Of a stretch of 8,139 nucleotides of DNA, positions 1 through 6,771 are shown in pieces. Both the position numbers and the translations under genes were made by a program. Below the pieces are notes generated by a model. The model made no database searches, was not told the origin of the DNA, and saw only the letters and a program-made list of their open reading frames with translations. The stretch is from Bacillota bacterium (GTDB taxonomy: Bacteria > Bacillota > Clostridia > Clostridiales > Clostridiaceae), in NCBI GenBank assembly GCA_023399035.1, contig JAEWQX010000082.1, positions 1-8,139 of the forward strand. Reading direction: 5' to 3'. Position 1 is the first letter of the stretch, and each line of letters opens with the position of its first letter.

Positions 1-1733
1 CAGTAATACCTATAAATAATGGTTTAACTAGTTTTTTACTTGGATTACTACTATTTAGTTCTGAACTTTTAGGTTTAATTGCTTTTTTTAATTTTCAATT
101 TTTATTTTATAAAAATTATAAATTAGAAATAAAAACACTAGATGAATTTGATTCTAATACTATTCCTTTTGTTGATGTTTTAATATGTACATATAATGAA
201 CCATTGAACTTATTAGAAAAAACTATCGCTGCTTGTTTAAATTTAAATTACCCTTGCAATAAATTTAAAATACATATATGTGATGATGGGAGAAGAGATT
301 CTTTAAAAATATTATGTGAATCTTATGGAATAAACTATATAACTAGAAATGATAATATAGGAGCAAAGGCTGGTAATATAAATAATGCTTTAAAATTTTT
401 AAATGGTGATTTATTTGCTGTACTTGATGCTGATATGATTCCCAGAAAAGAGTTTCTATCTAAAACAGTAGGTTATTTTTCAAATGATAATTTAGCATTT
501 GTTCAAACACCTCAAGTATATTACAATCAAGATATGTATCAGTATAATATGTCAAAACGTATACCTAATGAACAAGATTTTTTTATGAGGAATATTCAAG
601 AAGCTAGAGATGCTCATAATGCTGTACTACATGTAGGAACTAATGCAGTATTCAGAAGAAAGCATATAAATGAAATCGGTGGGTATCCTACTTGCTCAAT
701 AACTGAAGATATGGCTGTAGGGATGCTATTACAAGCAAAAGGATATGATTCTATACTTATAAATGAAGATTTAGTTTTAGGACTAAGTGTCACAACATTT
801 ACTGAGCTTGTTAAACAAAGAGATAGATGGTGTAGAGGCAATTTACAAGTATTAAAAAACTTTAATCCTTTATTTACTAAAGGCCTAAGTTTTTCTCAGA
901 AAATAGTTTATTATGATGGTGCTATATACTGGTTTTCTAATATACAAAAACTAGTGTATCTACTGTGTCCAATAATTTCTTTACTTTTAAATGTATTAAT
1001 AATTAATACATCTATAGAAAATCTTCTAAAATTTTATATTCCTTTTTTATTAGGTCAGATATTAATATTTAATGTTTTATCTGGTAAAACAAGAAGTCTT
1101 AAATGGAGTCATTATTACGATATAGCTATGGCCCCACACTTAACTTTATCAATTTTAAAAGAAATATTTGGATTAAAAATAAATTTTAATGTTACATCAA
1201 AAGAAATTACACATAATAAAAAACACTTCCAATTTAATATTGTACTTCCTCAAATATGTATAATATTCTTTACAATAGTATCTTGGATAATTTCTACTAA
1301 ATTAGTTATTGATAATAGAATGATTTTGGGTACTTACTTAATAAATATGGTATGGAGTATATATAATTTTATAGGTGCTATAACTTCATTGATTGTAGCT
1401 TATCAAAAGCCAATTTTTAGAACTAGTGAAAGAATAGTTATATCTGAAGATATTAAAATAATTTTAAACAGCGATTCTTGTGTGACTAAAGGAACTCTTA
1501 TAGATATTTCCGAAAAAGGTCTTGGTATAAAATTATATTATGATAAACTTTTCAATATTGGAGATTCTGTTTTATTAACTTTAAATAAAATAGTTTTTAA
1601 ATGTAAGGTAACAAGAGTACATGAAAATTTCATTGGATTAACTTTTACAAATGCTACTCCAGAACAAATGAAGACCATAATGGGAATATTTGTAGATAAT
1701 ATGCAACCTTATTATAAAGTTAATAAAAATTAA
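1..1733 (+). CDS. Cellulose-synthase-like (BcsA-type) family 2 glycosyltransferase with C-terminal PilZ domain, 5'-truncated by window edge
   Basis: A membrane processive glycosyltransferase that probably polymerises a beta-glucan (cellulose or a related exopolysaccharide) from a UDP-sugar and exports it. The frame is open from the first base, so the true start lies upstream; 576 residues are visible. In order they show a hydrophobic N-terminal segment (residues 5-36), the TYNEP strand (63-67), DDG (94-96), the DAD metal/UDP motif (142-144), the TED catalytic-base motif (234-236) and QRDRW (QxxRW, 272-276). Membrane helices follow, with the FNVTSK gating-loop motif FxVTxK (395-400). The C-terminal PilZ domain has RTSER (RxxxR, 473-477) and DISEKG (DxSxxG, 501-506), the two c-di-GMP-binding signatures. 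By BcsA precedent, c-di-GMP should open the gating loop and switch on synthesis. Family assignment is firm; the exact polymer is inferred. Operon partners would lie upstream, and no + strand gene follows. Confidence 0.93.
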   Translation, partial: VIPINNGLTSFLLGLLLFSSELLGLIAFFNFQFLFYKNYKLEIKTLDEFDSNTIPFVDVLICTYNEPLNLLEKTIAACLNLNYPCNKFKIHICDDGRRDSLKILCESYGINYITRNDNIGAKAGNINNALKFLNGDLFAVLDADMIPRKEFLSKTVGYFSNDNLAFVQTPQVYYNQDMYQYNMSKRIPNEQDFFMRNIQEARDAHNAVLHVGTNAVFRRKHINEIGGYPTCSITEDMAVGMLLQAKGYDSILINEDLVLGLSVTTFTELVKQRDRWCRGNLQVLKNFNPLFTKGLSFSQKIVYYDGAIYWFSNIQKLVYLLCPIISLLLNVLIINTSIENLLKFYIPFLLGQILIFNVLSGKTRSLKWSHYYDIAMAPHLTLSILKEIFGLKINFNVTSKEITHNKKHFQFNIVLPQICIIFFTIVSWIISTKLVIDNRMILGTYLINMVWSIYNFIGAITSLIVAYQKPIFRTSERIVISEDIKIILNSDSCVTKGTLIDISEKGLGIKLYYDKLFNIGDSVLLTLNKIVFKCKVTRVHENFIGLTFTNATPEQMKTIMGIFVDNMQPYYKVNKN

Positions 1734-1820
1734 AATTATAAAAATAATATGTTAAATAAAGAATCAATTTAAAACTATATTAAATTTGTACTATTTATCT
1801 AAATATCAATTTACTTATTT

Positions 1821-1838
1821 ATAATAGATGTCTATTAT
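1821..1838. repeat. 18-bp palindrome (8-bp arms, 2-bp centre)
   Basis: Two 8-bp arms, ATAATAGA and TCTATTAT, flank a TG centre. The loop is too short for a good RNA hairpin, so it would act as DNA if it acts at all. It lies about 90 bases after the glycosyltransferase stop. No function is established. Confidence 0.35.
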
Positions 1839-1849
1839 GAGAAACTAAA

Positions 1850-1875
1850 TTTAAATAAATATATATTTATTTAAA
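1850..1875. repeat. 26-bp perfect A/T-only palindrome
   Basis: Thirteen base pairs mirror exactly around the centre at 1862/1863, and every base is A or T. It lies 10 bases before the GC-containing hairpin at 1885-1910. It could be a cruciform-prone element, part of the 3' end of the glycosyltransferase transcript, or chance in very AT-rich DNA. Confidence 0.4.
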
Positions 1876-1884
1876 ATCTAAAAG

Positions 1885-1910
1885 ACCGTATCACTTATTT
1901 GTGATACGGT
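1885..1910. terminator. Bidirectional intrinsic terminator between convergent genes
   Basis: A perfect 10-bp stem (ACCGTATCAC / GTGATACGGT) closes a 6-base loop (TTATTT). It lies 152 bases after the + strand glycosyltransferase stop and 60 bases after the - strand antiporter stop, so it can serve both transcripts. The U-tract is imperfect on both sides: TCATCATT on the + strand and CTTTTAGATTTT on the - strand. Stem strength and position support the call more than the T-run does. Confidence 0.72.
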
Positions 1911-1969
1911 TCATCATTACTAATTCTAAATTTGTATAAAAACAAGTATTTTCATCTTTTTCTATAAAA

Positions 1970-3169
1970 TTATGCCTTAATTTCCTCTGCCATCTTAAAG
2001 GCTTGTTTTGCTAAAAATACAGCTATAATTTCATTGATAACAGCAGCTGCTGCAATTGTACCTTGTATCACAACTGCATATTCTGGCTGAAATGGCATTA
2101 AAGTTTCTACTGCTATTCCAGTAAATATCAGTGATACCCCTGAATGAGGTAAAAGAGATAAACCTAAATATTTACATACATTATCATCAGCCTTTGATAA
2201 CTTACCCCCTGCATAAGCTCCAAAAATCTTCCCTATTCCACGGGCTATTATATATATAGCAGTAAAAATTCCAGCACCAAATATTAAGTTATAATCTAAC
2301 GGTGCTCCTAAGTTTATTACCATAACTATCAATCCTATACCTATTATAGGATTAATAACTCCCATTATTTCTTGTAATCTCTCTTTGCTAACTGAATTGG
2401 CAATAATAGCTGAGAATGATATGCCAGATAATAATAAGTTTATTGATAATATATTATTATTTACATACCTTCCAATAACAACAGTAACAGCTATAAGTAT
2501 TGCAATCTTTAATATTGTTTCTATCTTAGAGCACTTATTTTTTAAAATTTTACTACCTATATAACCTGTAACCCCACCTATAGCAAGTGGTAATATTATC
2601 ATCATCAAAATAGAAATAATATTTACTGATTCTCCAGTCATTCCTCCTGAAACTACTCCAATAACAAGGAAAAAGACTATTAGACCTAACACATCATCTA
2701 AAGCTGCAAGTGGTATTAAAGTCTTAGAAACTGGGCCTTTAGCATTATACTCTTTAACAATTGATAAAGATGGGGCTGGGGCTGTTGCTAATGCAATTGC
2801 TCCAAACACTAAAGCTATAGACATTGGCATGTCTGTAAATATAAAAAATGCAATTGCAACTAATATAAATGCTGTAATTCCTTCAAATAAGCATATAGTA
2901 ACTATTTGCTTTCCTGACTTCTTTAATTCTTCTATTATTAGTTCAGTACCTATTAACATTCCTACTAATATTTCTCCTACATTAGTCAAAATATGATACC
3001 ATTGTGTATCCATAATACTGCTGTTCATCCAGTTCAATGCATGTGGACCTATTATCATACCTGTTATCAGCCATCCAAGTATAGATGGCAGCTTTAATTT
3101 TGAAACTAATTTTCCTACAATAAAAGCTATAATAGTAAATAAAATTAATAATATAACTCCTTTAATCAA
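1970..3169 (-). CDS. CPA2-family cation:proton antiporter (Kef/NapA-like)
   Basis: An integral membrane exchanger expected to move Na+ or K+ against H+ for pH or ion homeostasis. It is about 400 residues and almost wholly hydrophobic, with 12-13 likely helices, and lacks the C-terminal TrkA-N/RCK domain of full-length KefB/KefC. Numbering from the GTG at 3178, family marks include GWLITGMIIGP (35-45), the helix-break segment ATAPAP (131-136) and the paired acidic ion-binding site LDD (Asp161-Asp162). In characterised CPA2 members such as NapA, paired aspartates accompany electrogenic exchange, so that mode is possible here. I prefer the TTG start at 3169 because AGGAG at 3178-3182 sits 8 bases ahead of it; the GTG at 3178 overlaps that same AGGAG. 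It follows the TetR gene by 14 bases, so the two are almost certainly cotranscribed and TetR-controlled. Substrate ion is not determined. Confidence 0.9.
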   Translation of the reverse strand: MIKGVILLILFTIIAFIVGKLVSKLKLPSILGWLITGMIIGPHALNWMNSSIMDTQWYHILTNVGEILVGMLIGTELIIEELKKSGKQIVTICLFEGITAFILVAIAFFIFTDMPMSIALVFGAIALATAPAPSLSIVKEYNAKGPVSKTLIPLAALDDVLGLIVFFLVIGVVSGGMTGESVNIISILMMIILPLAIGGVTGYIGSKILKNKCSKIETILKIAILIAVTVVIGRYVNNNILSINLLLSGISFSAIIANSVSKERLQEIMGVINPIIGIGLIVMVINLGAPLDYNLIFGAGIFTAIYIIARGIGKIFGAYAGGKLSKADDNVCKYLGLSLLPHSGVSLIFTGIAVETLMPFQPEYAVVIQGTIAAAAVINEIIAVFLAKQAFKMAEEIKA

Positions 3170-3177
3170 TTGAATCA

Positions 3178-3182
3178 CTCCT
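3178..3182 (-). promoter_or_regulatory. Ribosome binding site that sets the antiporter start at TTG 3169
   Basis: AGGAG lies between the TetR stop codon (3184-3186) and the antiporter. It is 8 bases from the TTG at 3167-3169 but shares its last G with the in-frame GTG at 3176-3178, which is too close for initiation there. The antiporter therefore probably starts three codons later than the longest frame. Confidence 0.65.
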
Positions 3183-3183
3183 A

Positions 3184-3792
3184 TTACTTGTCTATTCCCT
3201 CAAAAACCATTTCCAGCATCTCTCTATGATCTTTTCTAAATTCTTCAATAGCAGTATCTTTATCTATATCATTTATTCTTTTTATATGCTTTTTTTCTAA
3301 GTTCTCTCCTATCATTACTATTAACTCAAATGCTTTCTCTTTATTAAACTTAGGATTTATATCTATATTTTTTATAACATCATGTATGAGATTATTATTA
3401 TAGTTTTGAAACTCACTACTTAATTCCTTAGCTTTTTCTATGCTATTGTCTATTACTAGATTTACGATAATTTTTGAATATAAAGGATTTTCTCTAAAGA
3501 ATTTAAATTTTATATCAAAATATTCTTCTACATAATCTATTCCCTTCTTGTTACTATCTTTAATATTTATAGCTATGTTTCTTTTAAAACTATCAATAAC
3601 ATGTCTAACTACAGTTAAATATATATTTTCCTTTGAATTATAATAATGATAAAGTAATCCCTTTGATATATTGGCCTTTTTGCAAATCACATTAGTAGAT
3701 GCTGCCTTATATCCATTTTGTGCAAATTCTTCAATTGCAACATTAAGAATTCTTTCTTTAACACCTATAGTTTCCAGTTCCTTATCATTCAT
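3184..3792 (-). CDS. TetR/AcrR-family transcriptional regulator
   Basis: A dimeric one-component repressor, 202 residues, the normal TetR length. The N-terminal helix-turn-helix occupies about residues 11-57: KERILNVAIEEFAQNGY is the lead helix, and KANISKGLLYHYYNSKENIY is the recognition helix and its cap, as in most TetR proteins. The divergent C-terminal part (about 60-202) is the ligand-binding and dimer domain; its ligand cannot be told from sequence. The ATG start is backed by AGGAGG at 3799-3804 with 6-base spacing. It is the first gene of a two-gene unit with the downstream antiporter. The promoter upstream carries twin operator palindromes, so the likely circuit is autorepression with joint derepression of the antiporter when a ligand or stress signal binds. 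Family call is firm; the target is inferred from context. Confidence 0.93.
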   Translation of the reverse strand: MNDKELETIGVKERILNVAIEEFAQNGYKAASTNVICKKANISKGLLYHYYNSKENIYLTVVRHVIDSFKRNIAINIKDSNKKGIDYVEEYFDIKFKFFRENPLYSKIIVNLVIDNSIEKAKELSSEFQNYNNNLIHDVIKNIDINPKFNKEKAFELIVMIGENLEKKHIKRINDIDKDTAIEEFRKDHREMLEMVFEGIDK

Positions 3793-3806
3793 ATTTGCCC
3801 TCCTAT

Positions 3807-3863
3807 TTGACCAGGTGGTCTATTAACAATATACAGTATACATCCTATAGACCACCTGGTCAA
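3807..3863. promoter_or_regulatory. Twin TetR-type operators in a perfect 17-bp inverted repeat
   Basis: Bases 3807-3823 and 3847-3863 are exact reverse complements, separated by 23 bases. Each arm contains a nearly self-palindromic 12-mer, GACCAGGTGGTC (3809-3820) and GACCACCTGGTC (3850-3861), of the form GACCA-NN-TGGTC. Dyads of this form are typical for TetR-family dimers. Centres are 41 bp apart, about four helical turns, so two dimers would sit on the same DNA face. One covers the -35 box, the other lies just downstream of the expected transcription start. Only one arm would be transcribed, so this is a DNA-level site, not an RNA hairpin. Confidence 0.88.
3835..3863 (-). promoter_or_regulatory. 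Sigma-A-type promoter of the tetR-antiporter unit
   Basis: On the - strand TTGACC (3863-3858) and TATACT (3840-3835) are spaced by exactly 17 bases, each one mismatch from consensus. The start of transcription should fall near 3827-3830, giving a leader of about 35 bases before the TetR ATG. The -35 box overlaps the upstream operator, so repressor binding would block RNA polymerase directly. Confidence 0.82.
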
Positions 3864-3943
3864 TAATTTATAAAAAATAGTTATCTTAAAGAAGTTTTTT
3901 ATATTTATCTATTAAGCTAATCTTATTTCTTTTCATAACAGGT

Positions 3944-3963
3944 ATTGTTTTATAAAAAACAAT
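3944..3963. repeat. Weak A/T-rich inverted repeat
   Basis: Eight-base arms ATTGTTTT and AAAACAAT surround a 4-base ATAA loop. It lies beyond the urease terminator and upstream of the tetR promoter. It has no GC core or following T-run, so a terminator role is unlikely. Apart from this, the terminator and the promoter, I see nothing in the 3864-4036 gap. Confidence 0.25.
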
Positions 3964-3992
3964 GACTAGTTGTAAAATAAAATTGAACCAAT

Positions 3993-4014
3993 AAAAAAAA
4001 TCCCCTATCGGGGA
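3993..4014 (-). terminator. Intrinsic terminator of the urease operon
   Basis: Read on the - strand, a TCCCC-GATA-GGGGA hairpin (4014-4001) runs straight into eight T residues (4000-3993). It begins 22 bases after the ureI stop codon. This is a textbook factor-independent terminator. It insulates the urease operon from the tetR-antiporter unit transcribed in the same direction further on. Confidence 0.9.
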
Positions 4015-4036
4015 CTATATATCTTAGAAAAGAGCA

Positions 4037-4522
4037 TTACCACATATCAACAAGCATCAAAAATCCTGGTATCCAAGCAGTTATAATTCCTTCAAATATG
4101 GCTAAATATGGAACAAAGTTTCCAAGGTTTTTCTTTAAAATTATTTCTATAAATGCTGTAAACCAAAGTATTCCCCATAATACCCATATAATACTCATTC
4201 TCCAATCTAAATCTTGTGTTAAACTAATATACGCACATGGTATAGTATTTATAGCTACAAATAAGCTGTACCACCCATAAGGTCTTTTATCTAAATTAAA
4301 TATACTGTTTATAGCTATAAATAAATATGTAAAACCAAATAATAATCCTGTACCTACTGCATAATACTCTTCTTGTATTACAGCCACAGTATCAATTATT
4401 ACTGCTAAAGAACCTGTAAATATATTCATTACAGCAGATGACTTTTCATCTATATTGCACAATCTGCTTATACCATTATTTATTAGAACTATTCCTACAT
4501 ATAATAATACTATTCCTAACAT
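4037..4522 (-). CDS. ureI: UreI/AmiS-family urea channel
   Basis: An inner-membrane channel that lets urea into the cytoplasm, where urease acts. It has 161 residues and six likely helices (about 1-19, 29-49, 56-74, 83-100, 108-128, 136-158). The family signatures are MLGIVLLYVGIVLINNGI at the start, GLLFGFTYLFIAIN (59-72), RPYGWYSLFVAINTIP (80-95), WGILWFTAFIE (116-126) and FEGIITAWIPG (143-153); from memory they closely match Helicobacter pylori UreI. It is about 34 residues shorter than the roughly 195-residue H. pylori protein, and the loss falls in the two extracytoplasmic loops. There is no histidine anywhere, so the histidine-based acid gating known in H. pylori cannot work. It starts 21 bases after ureD with only a weak upstream AGG, so translational coupling is likely. 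It is the last gene of the operon. The related amide transporter AmiS is the alternative, but urease context favours urea. Confidence 0.93.
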   Translation of the reverse strand: MLGIVLLYVGIVLINNGISRLCNIDEKSSAVMNIFTGSLAVIIDTVAVIQEEYYAVGTGLLFGFTYLFIAINSIFNLDKRPYGWYSLFVAINTIPCAYISLTQDLDWRMSIIWVLWGILWFTAFIEIILKKNLGNFVPYLAIFEGIITAWIPGFLMLVDMW

Positions 4523-4543
4523 CTGTATTCACAACCTATCTTA

Positions 4544-5377
4544 CTAATATTTTCGTATAGATAACTCTTTAGAATTTAAAAATTCCTTTCTTATATAGTT
4601 ATGACATAACTTTATTGCACTCTCTATATTTTGAGTCAAGTTACCTAATACTCTTAATACAAAACCATTTACTTCAAGCTCTGATATCCCAAAGCAGATC
4701 GGTAAATTTAAATTTTTGACGGCATTTCTCAACTCTTCAATAATTTCTGCATTAATATTTTTATTTATTACAAGTAATGTTCCAAAGTTTTGATATCCCT
4801 CAAAAAAGCCCAACTTAGTGACGTCATGTTCTCGTGGATTTACTAATAAATTATCTAATAGAACTATTTTATTATTTACATATACACTTGTTTTTAACTG
4901 TACATTACTATATTGAAATTCTTCTCCTTCTTTTGACCACCCAGATGTAATTCCATCACTATATATGAGTGTTGCACTTTCATCCATATAAATATTATTT
5001 ACTTGCTTATAAATTGCATCTTTATATAGTATTACACTATCTGTTATATACTCTAAGATGCTGTTTTTCTCTAAATTTATTAAAGTTTCCTGTTCAGTTT
5101 TCTCTCCATGTACACATTTATATACTTTTGTAGAAGCTTGAGTCGTTATAATTGCTCTTGAATTTTCCTTTAGGCTGATGCTGTACTTATATTTTTCACC
5201 TTCAACATATCCTCCTCCAAGGCCAACTATAAAATAAGTTGAAATTTTTTCACTATCAAGATGAATAGTTGGAGATAATTTTATCAGACCATCAAATCTT
5301 TTTTCACTTATAACAGTATTTTCATTCTTTTTCTCTAATACTATTTCAAATTCTCCTGCATATTTACTGTTACTCAT
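4544..5377 (-). CDS. ureD: Urease accessory protein UreD (UreH)
   Basis: A scaffold that binds apo-urease and, with UreF and UreG, forms the complex that delivers nickel and CO2 to build the active site. It is cytoplasmic. The 277-residue length is normal. UreD family marks are GGGYVEGEKY (54-63), TTQASTKVYK (78-87) and the mid-protein SDGITSGWSKEGEEF (140-154). The protein is otherwise a beta-rich, weakly conserved fold without catalytic residues, as expected. The ATG lies 1 base after the ureG stop codon. An AGGA about 10 bases upstream, inside the end of ureG, supplies the ribosome site, so the two are translationally coupled. Gene order ureG-ureD is the common one in Firmicutes. Nothing appears truncated. 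Confidence 0.94.
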   Translation of the reverse strand: MSNSKYAGEFEIVLEKKNENTVISEKRFDGLIKLSPTIHLDSEKISTYFIVGLGGGYVEGEKYKYSISLKENSRAIITTQASTKVYKCVHGEKTEQETLINLEKNSILEYITDSVILYKDAIYKQVNNIYMDESATLIYSDGITSGWSKEGEEFQYSNVQLKTSVYVNNKIVLLDNLLVNPREHDVTKLGFFEGYQNFGTLLVINKNINAEIIEELRNAVKNLNLPICFGISELEVNGFVLRVLGNLTQNIESAIKLCHNYIRKEFLNSKELSIRKY

Positions 5378-5378
5378 A

Positions 5379-5993
5379 TTAGTTAATTCCTTCTAATAAA
5401 CAATTCTTTTTAATCCAGAATAGAACTTCATTTACACCTTCATCTTTTTTTAAATTAGTAAATATAAATGTCTTTTCTTTTCTAAATGTTAATGTATCTC
5501 TTCTCATAACTTCTAAATCTGCTCCAACATAAGGAGCTAAATCTATCTTGTTAATGATAAACAAATCACTCTTTATCATTCCCTGCCCTGCTTTTCTTGG
5601 AATTTTTTCACCTTGCGCTACATCTATAATGTAAATAGAGAAATCAACTAAATCTGGACTAAATGTTGCAGCTAAATTATCTCCACCACTTTCTAGAAAG
5701 ATAATATCTAAGTCATTGAATCTGCTTTTCATTTCTTCTATAGCAGCAAAATTCATAGATGCATCTTCTCTTATTGCTGTGTGTGGACACCCTCCTGTCT
5801 CTACTCCAATAACTTTATCTTCACTTAACACAGAATTCTTTACTAAAAATTTGGCATCTTCCTTTGTATAAATATCATTTGTGATAACTGCACAATTATA
5901 TTGATCTTTCACTAACCTTGTTATTCTTTCTATTAATAAAGTTTTTCCACTTCCAACAGGACCTCCTACCCCTATTATTATTGGTTTCTTCAT
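5379..5993 (-). CDS. ureG: Urease accessory GTPase UreG
   Basis: A SIMIBI-class GTPase that carries nickel and hydrolyses GTP to power urease activation with UreD, UreF and UreE. It has 204 residues, standard length. The P-loop GPVGSGKT is at 11-18 and the nickel-binding Cys-Pro-His (CPH) motif at 69-71, inside GVETGGCPHTAIREDAS. ESGGDNLAATFSPDL follows at 101-115, and the guanine-specificity motif NKID is at 148-151. All key residues are present. The ATG at 5993 follows a GGGTGA-type ribosome site. An in-frame ATG 21 bases upstream is cut off by a TGA, so no longer N-terminus exists. It follows ureF by 52 bases, the widest gap among the accessory genes from ureE to ureD. Confidence 0.97.
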   Translation of the reverse strand: MKKPIIIGVGGPVGSGKTLLIERITRLVKDQYNCAVITNDIYTKEDAKFLVKNSVLSEDKVIGVETGGCPHTAIREDASMNFAAIEEMKSRFNDLDIIFLESGGDNLAATFSPDLVDFSIYIIDVAQGEKIPRKAGQGMIKSDLFIINKIDLAPYVGADLEVMRRDTLTFRKEKTFIFTNLKKDEGVNEVLFWIKKNCLLEGIN

Positions 5994-6045
5994 AAAAACT
6001 CACCCTTTCACCATGTAATTAATTTTGTTTTTTAGTTTTTAGATT

Positions 6046-6771
6046 TTAAGACATAAATAATCTAAATTCCAATACTTCATGATTTATTTGAGCCAATTCA
6101 ATACCTGGAGTACTTGCACCAAAAAAGCTATAATCTAAGTTTTTAATCTTTTCGTATAAAACTTTAAAGCTCTCACTACACTTTTTAAGAATTATCTGAC
6201 CATCTTTTTGTCCTAGAGGTATAGCCCTGACACCATTTTGAATAAGTGTTGAAATTGTACTATACATATGAAAGCTTATAGCTTCTTCTTCAGAAAAATT
6301 TAAAGTATACATAAGCAATCCAAACACTATAGCTGGGTGGCCGAAAGCCTGCTTCGTATTAATTTTTTCTTCATATTCTTTTAAAATTTCACTATCATAT
6401 AACTCAAGGAAAAGCTTAATCATTCTGCTTGCTATAAGCTTTGAACCATTTCTAGTTTCTTTAGCTATAGTCTGAACTGTAAGCATTCTGTCAAGTTCTG
6501 AAATTTTTTCCAACTCATTTTTATTTAAATATTCATACAACATCCTGATTGCTAATCCATCACTATAAATAAATACATTATTTAAAAACACATGAAGATA
6601 TTCTTTTAAACTCTCTGCATTTGTAATCTTGTTATTTCTCAAATAGCTTTCCATACCATATGAATGATTAAAAGAACCTATAGGAAAGTTAGAATCACAT
6701 ATTTGTATAACACGCAATATATTTATAATATTATTTTCATTGTTTTTAGTGTCTGTGTGCGAATTCAACAT
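6046..6771 (-). CDS. ureF: Urease accessory protein UreF
   Basis: An all-helical cytoplasmic protein that dimerises, binds UreD and recruits UreG, so coupling GTP hydrolysis to nickel insertion. It has 241 residues. Conserved blocks are DSNFPIGSFNHSYGMESYL (26-44), TRNGSKLIASRM (107-118), QAFGHPAIVFGL (141-152), GVRAIPLGQKDGQ (180-192) and the C-terminal FFGASTPGIELAQINHE (216-232). The first 20 or so residues are polar and unlike the core. The start at 6771 rests on an AAGG 9 bases upstream and on overlap with ureE. A TTG closer to the core could also serve, but has less support. The first 26 bases overlap the 3' end of ureE in another frame, implying translational coupling. Confidence 0.94.
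   Translation of the reverse strand: MLNSHTDTKNNENNIINILRVIQICDSNFPIGSFNHSYGMESYLRNNKITNAESLKEYLHVFLNNVFIYSDGLAIRMLYEYLNKNELEKISELDRMLTVQTIAKETRNGSKLIASRMIKLFLELYDSEILKEYEEKINTKQAFGHPAIVFGLLMYTLNFSEEEAISFHMYSTISTLIQNGVRAIPLGQKDGQIILKKCSESFKVLYEKIKNLDYSFFGASTPGIELAQINHEVLEFRLFMS

Noticed and set aside
204..206. TTG as the start of the glycosyltransferase
   Set aside because: The frame is open to the window edge, and the residues before it include TYNEP, a conserved part of the catalytic domain, so the TTG is an internal leucine codon.
614..841. 75-codon open frame on the - strand
   Set aside because: It is antisense to the conserved TED/QxxRW part of the glycosyltransferase and has no recognisable product.
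3944..3963. A/T hairpin as a second terminator for the urease operon
   Set aside because: It has no GC core and no T-run after it, and the terminator at 3993-4014 already serves the operon.
4098..4280. 60-codon open frame on the + strand
   Set aside because: It is antisense to ureI and encodes nothing recognisable.
6012..6014. In-frame ATG upstream of ureG as an alternative start
   Set aside because: An in-frame TGA follows four codons later, before the real ureG start.
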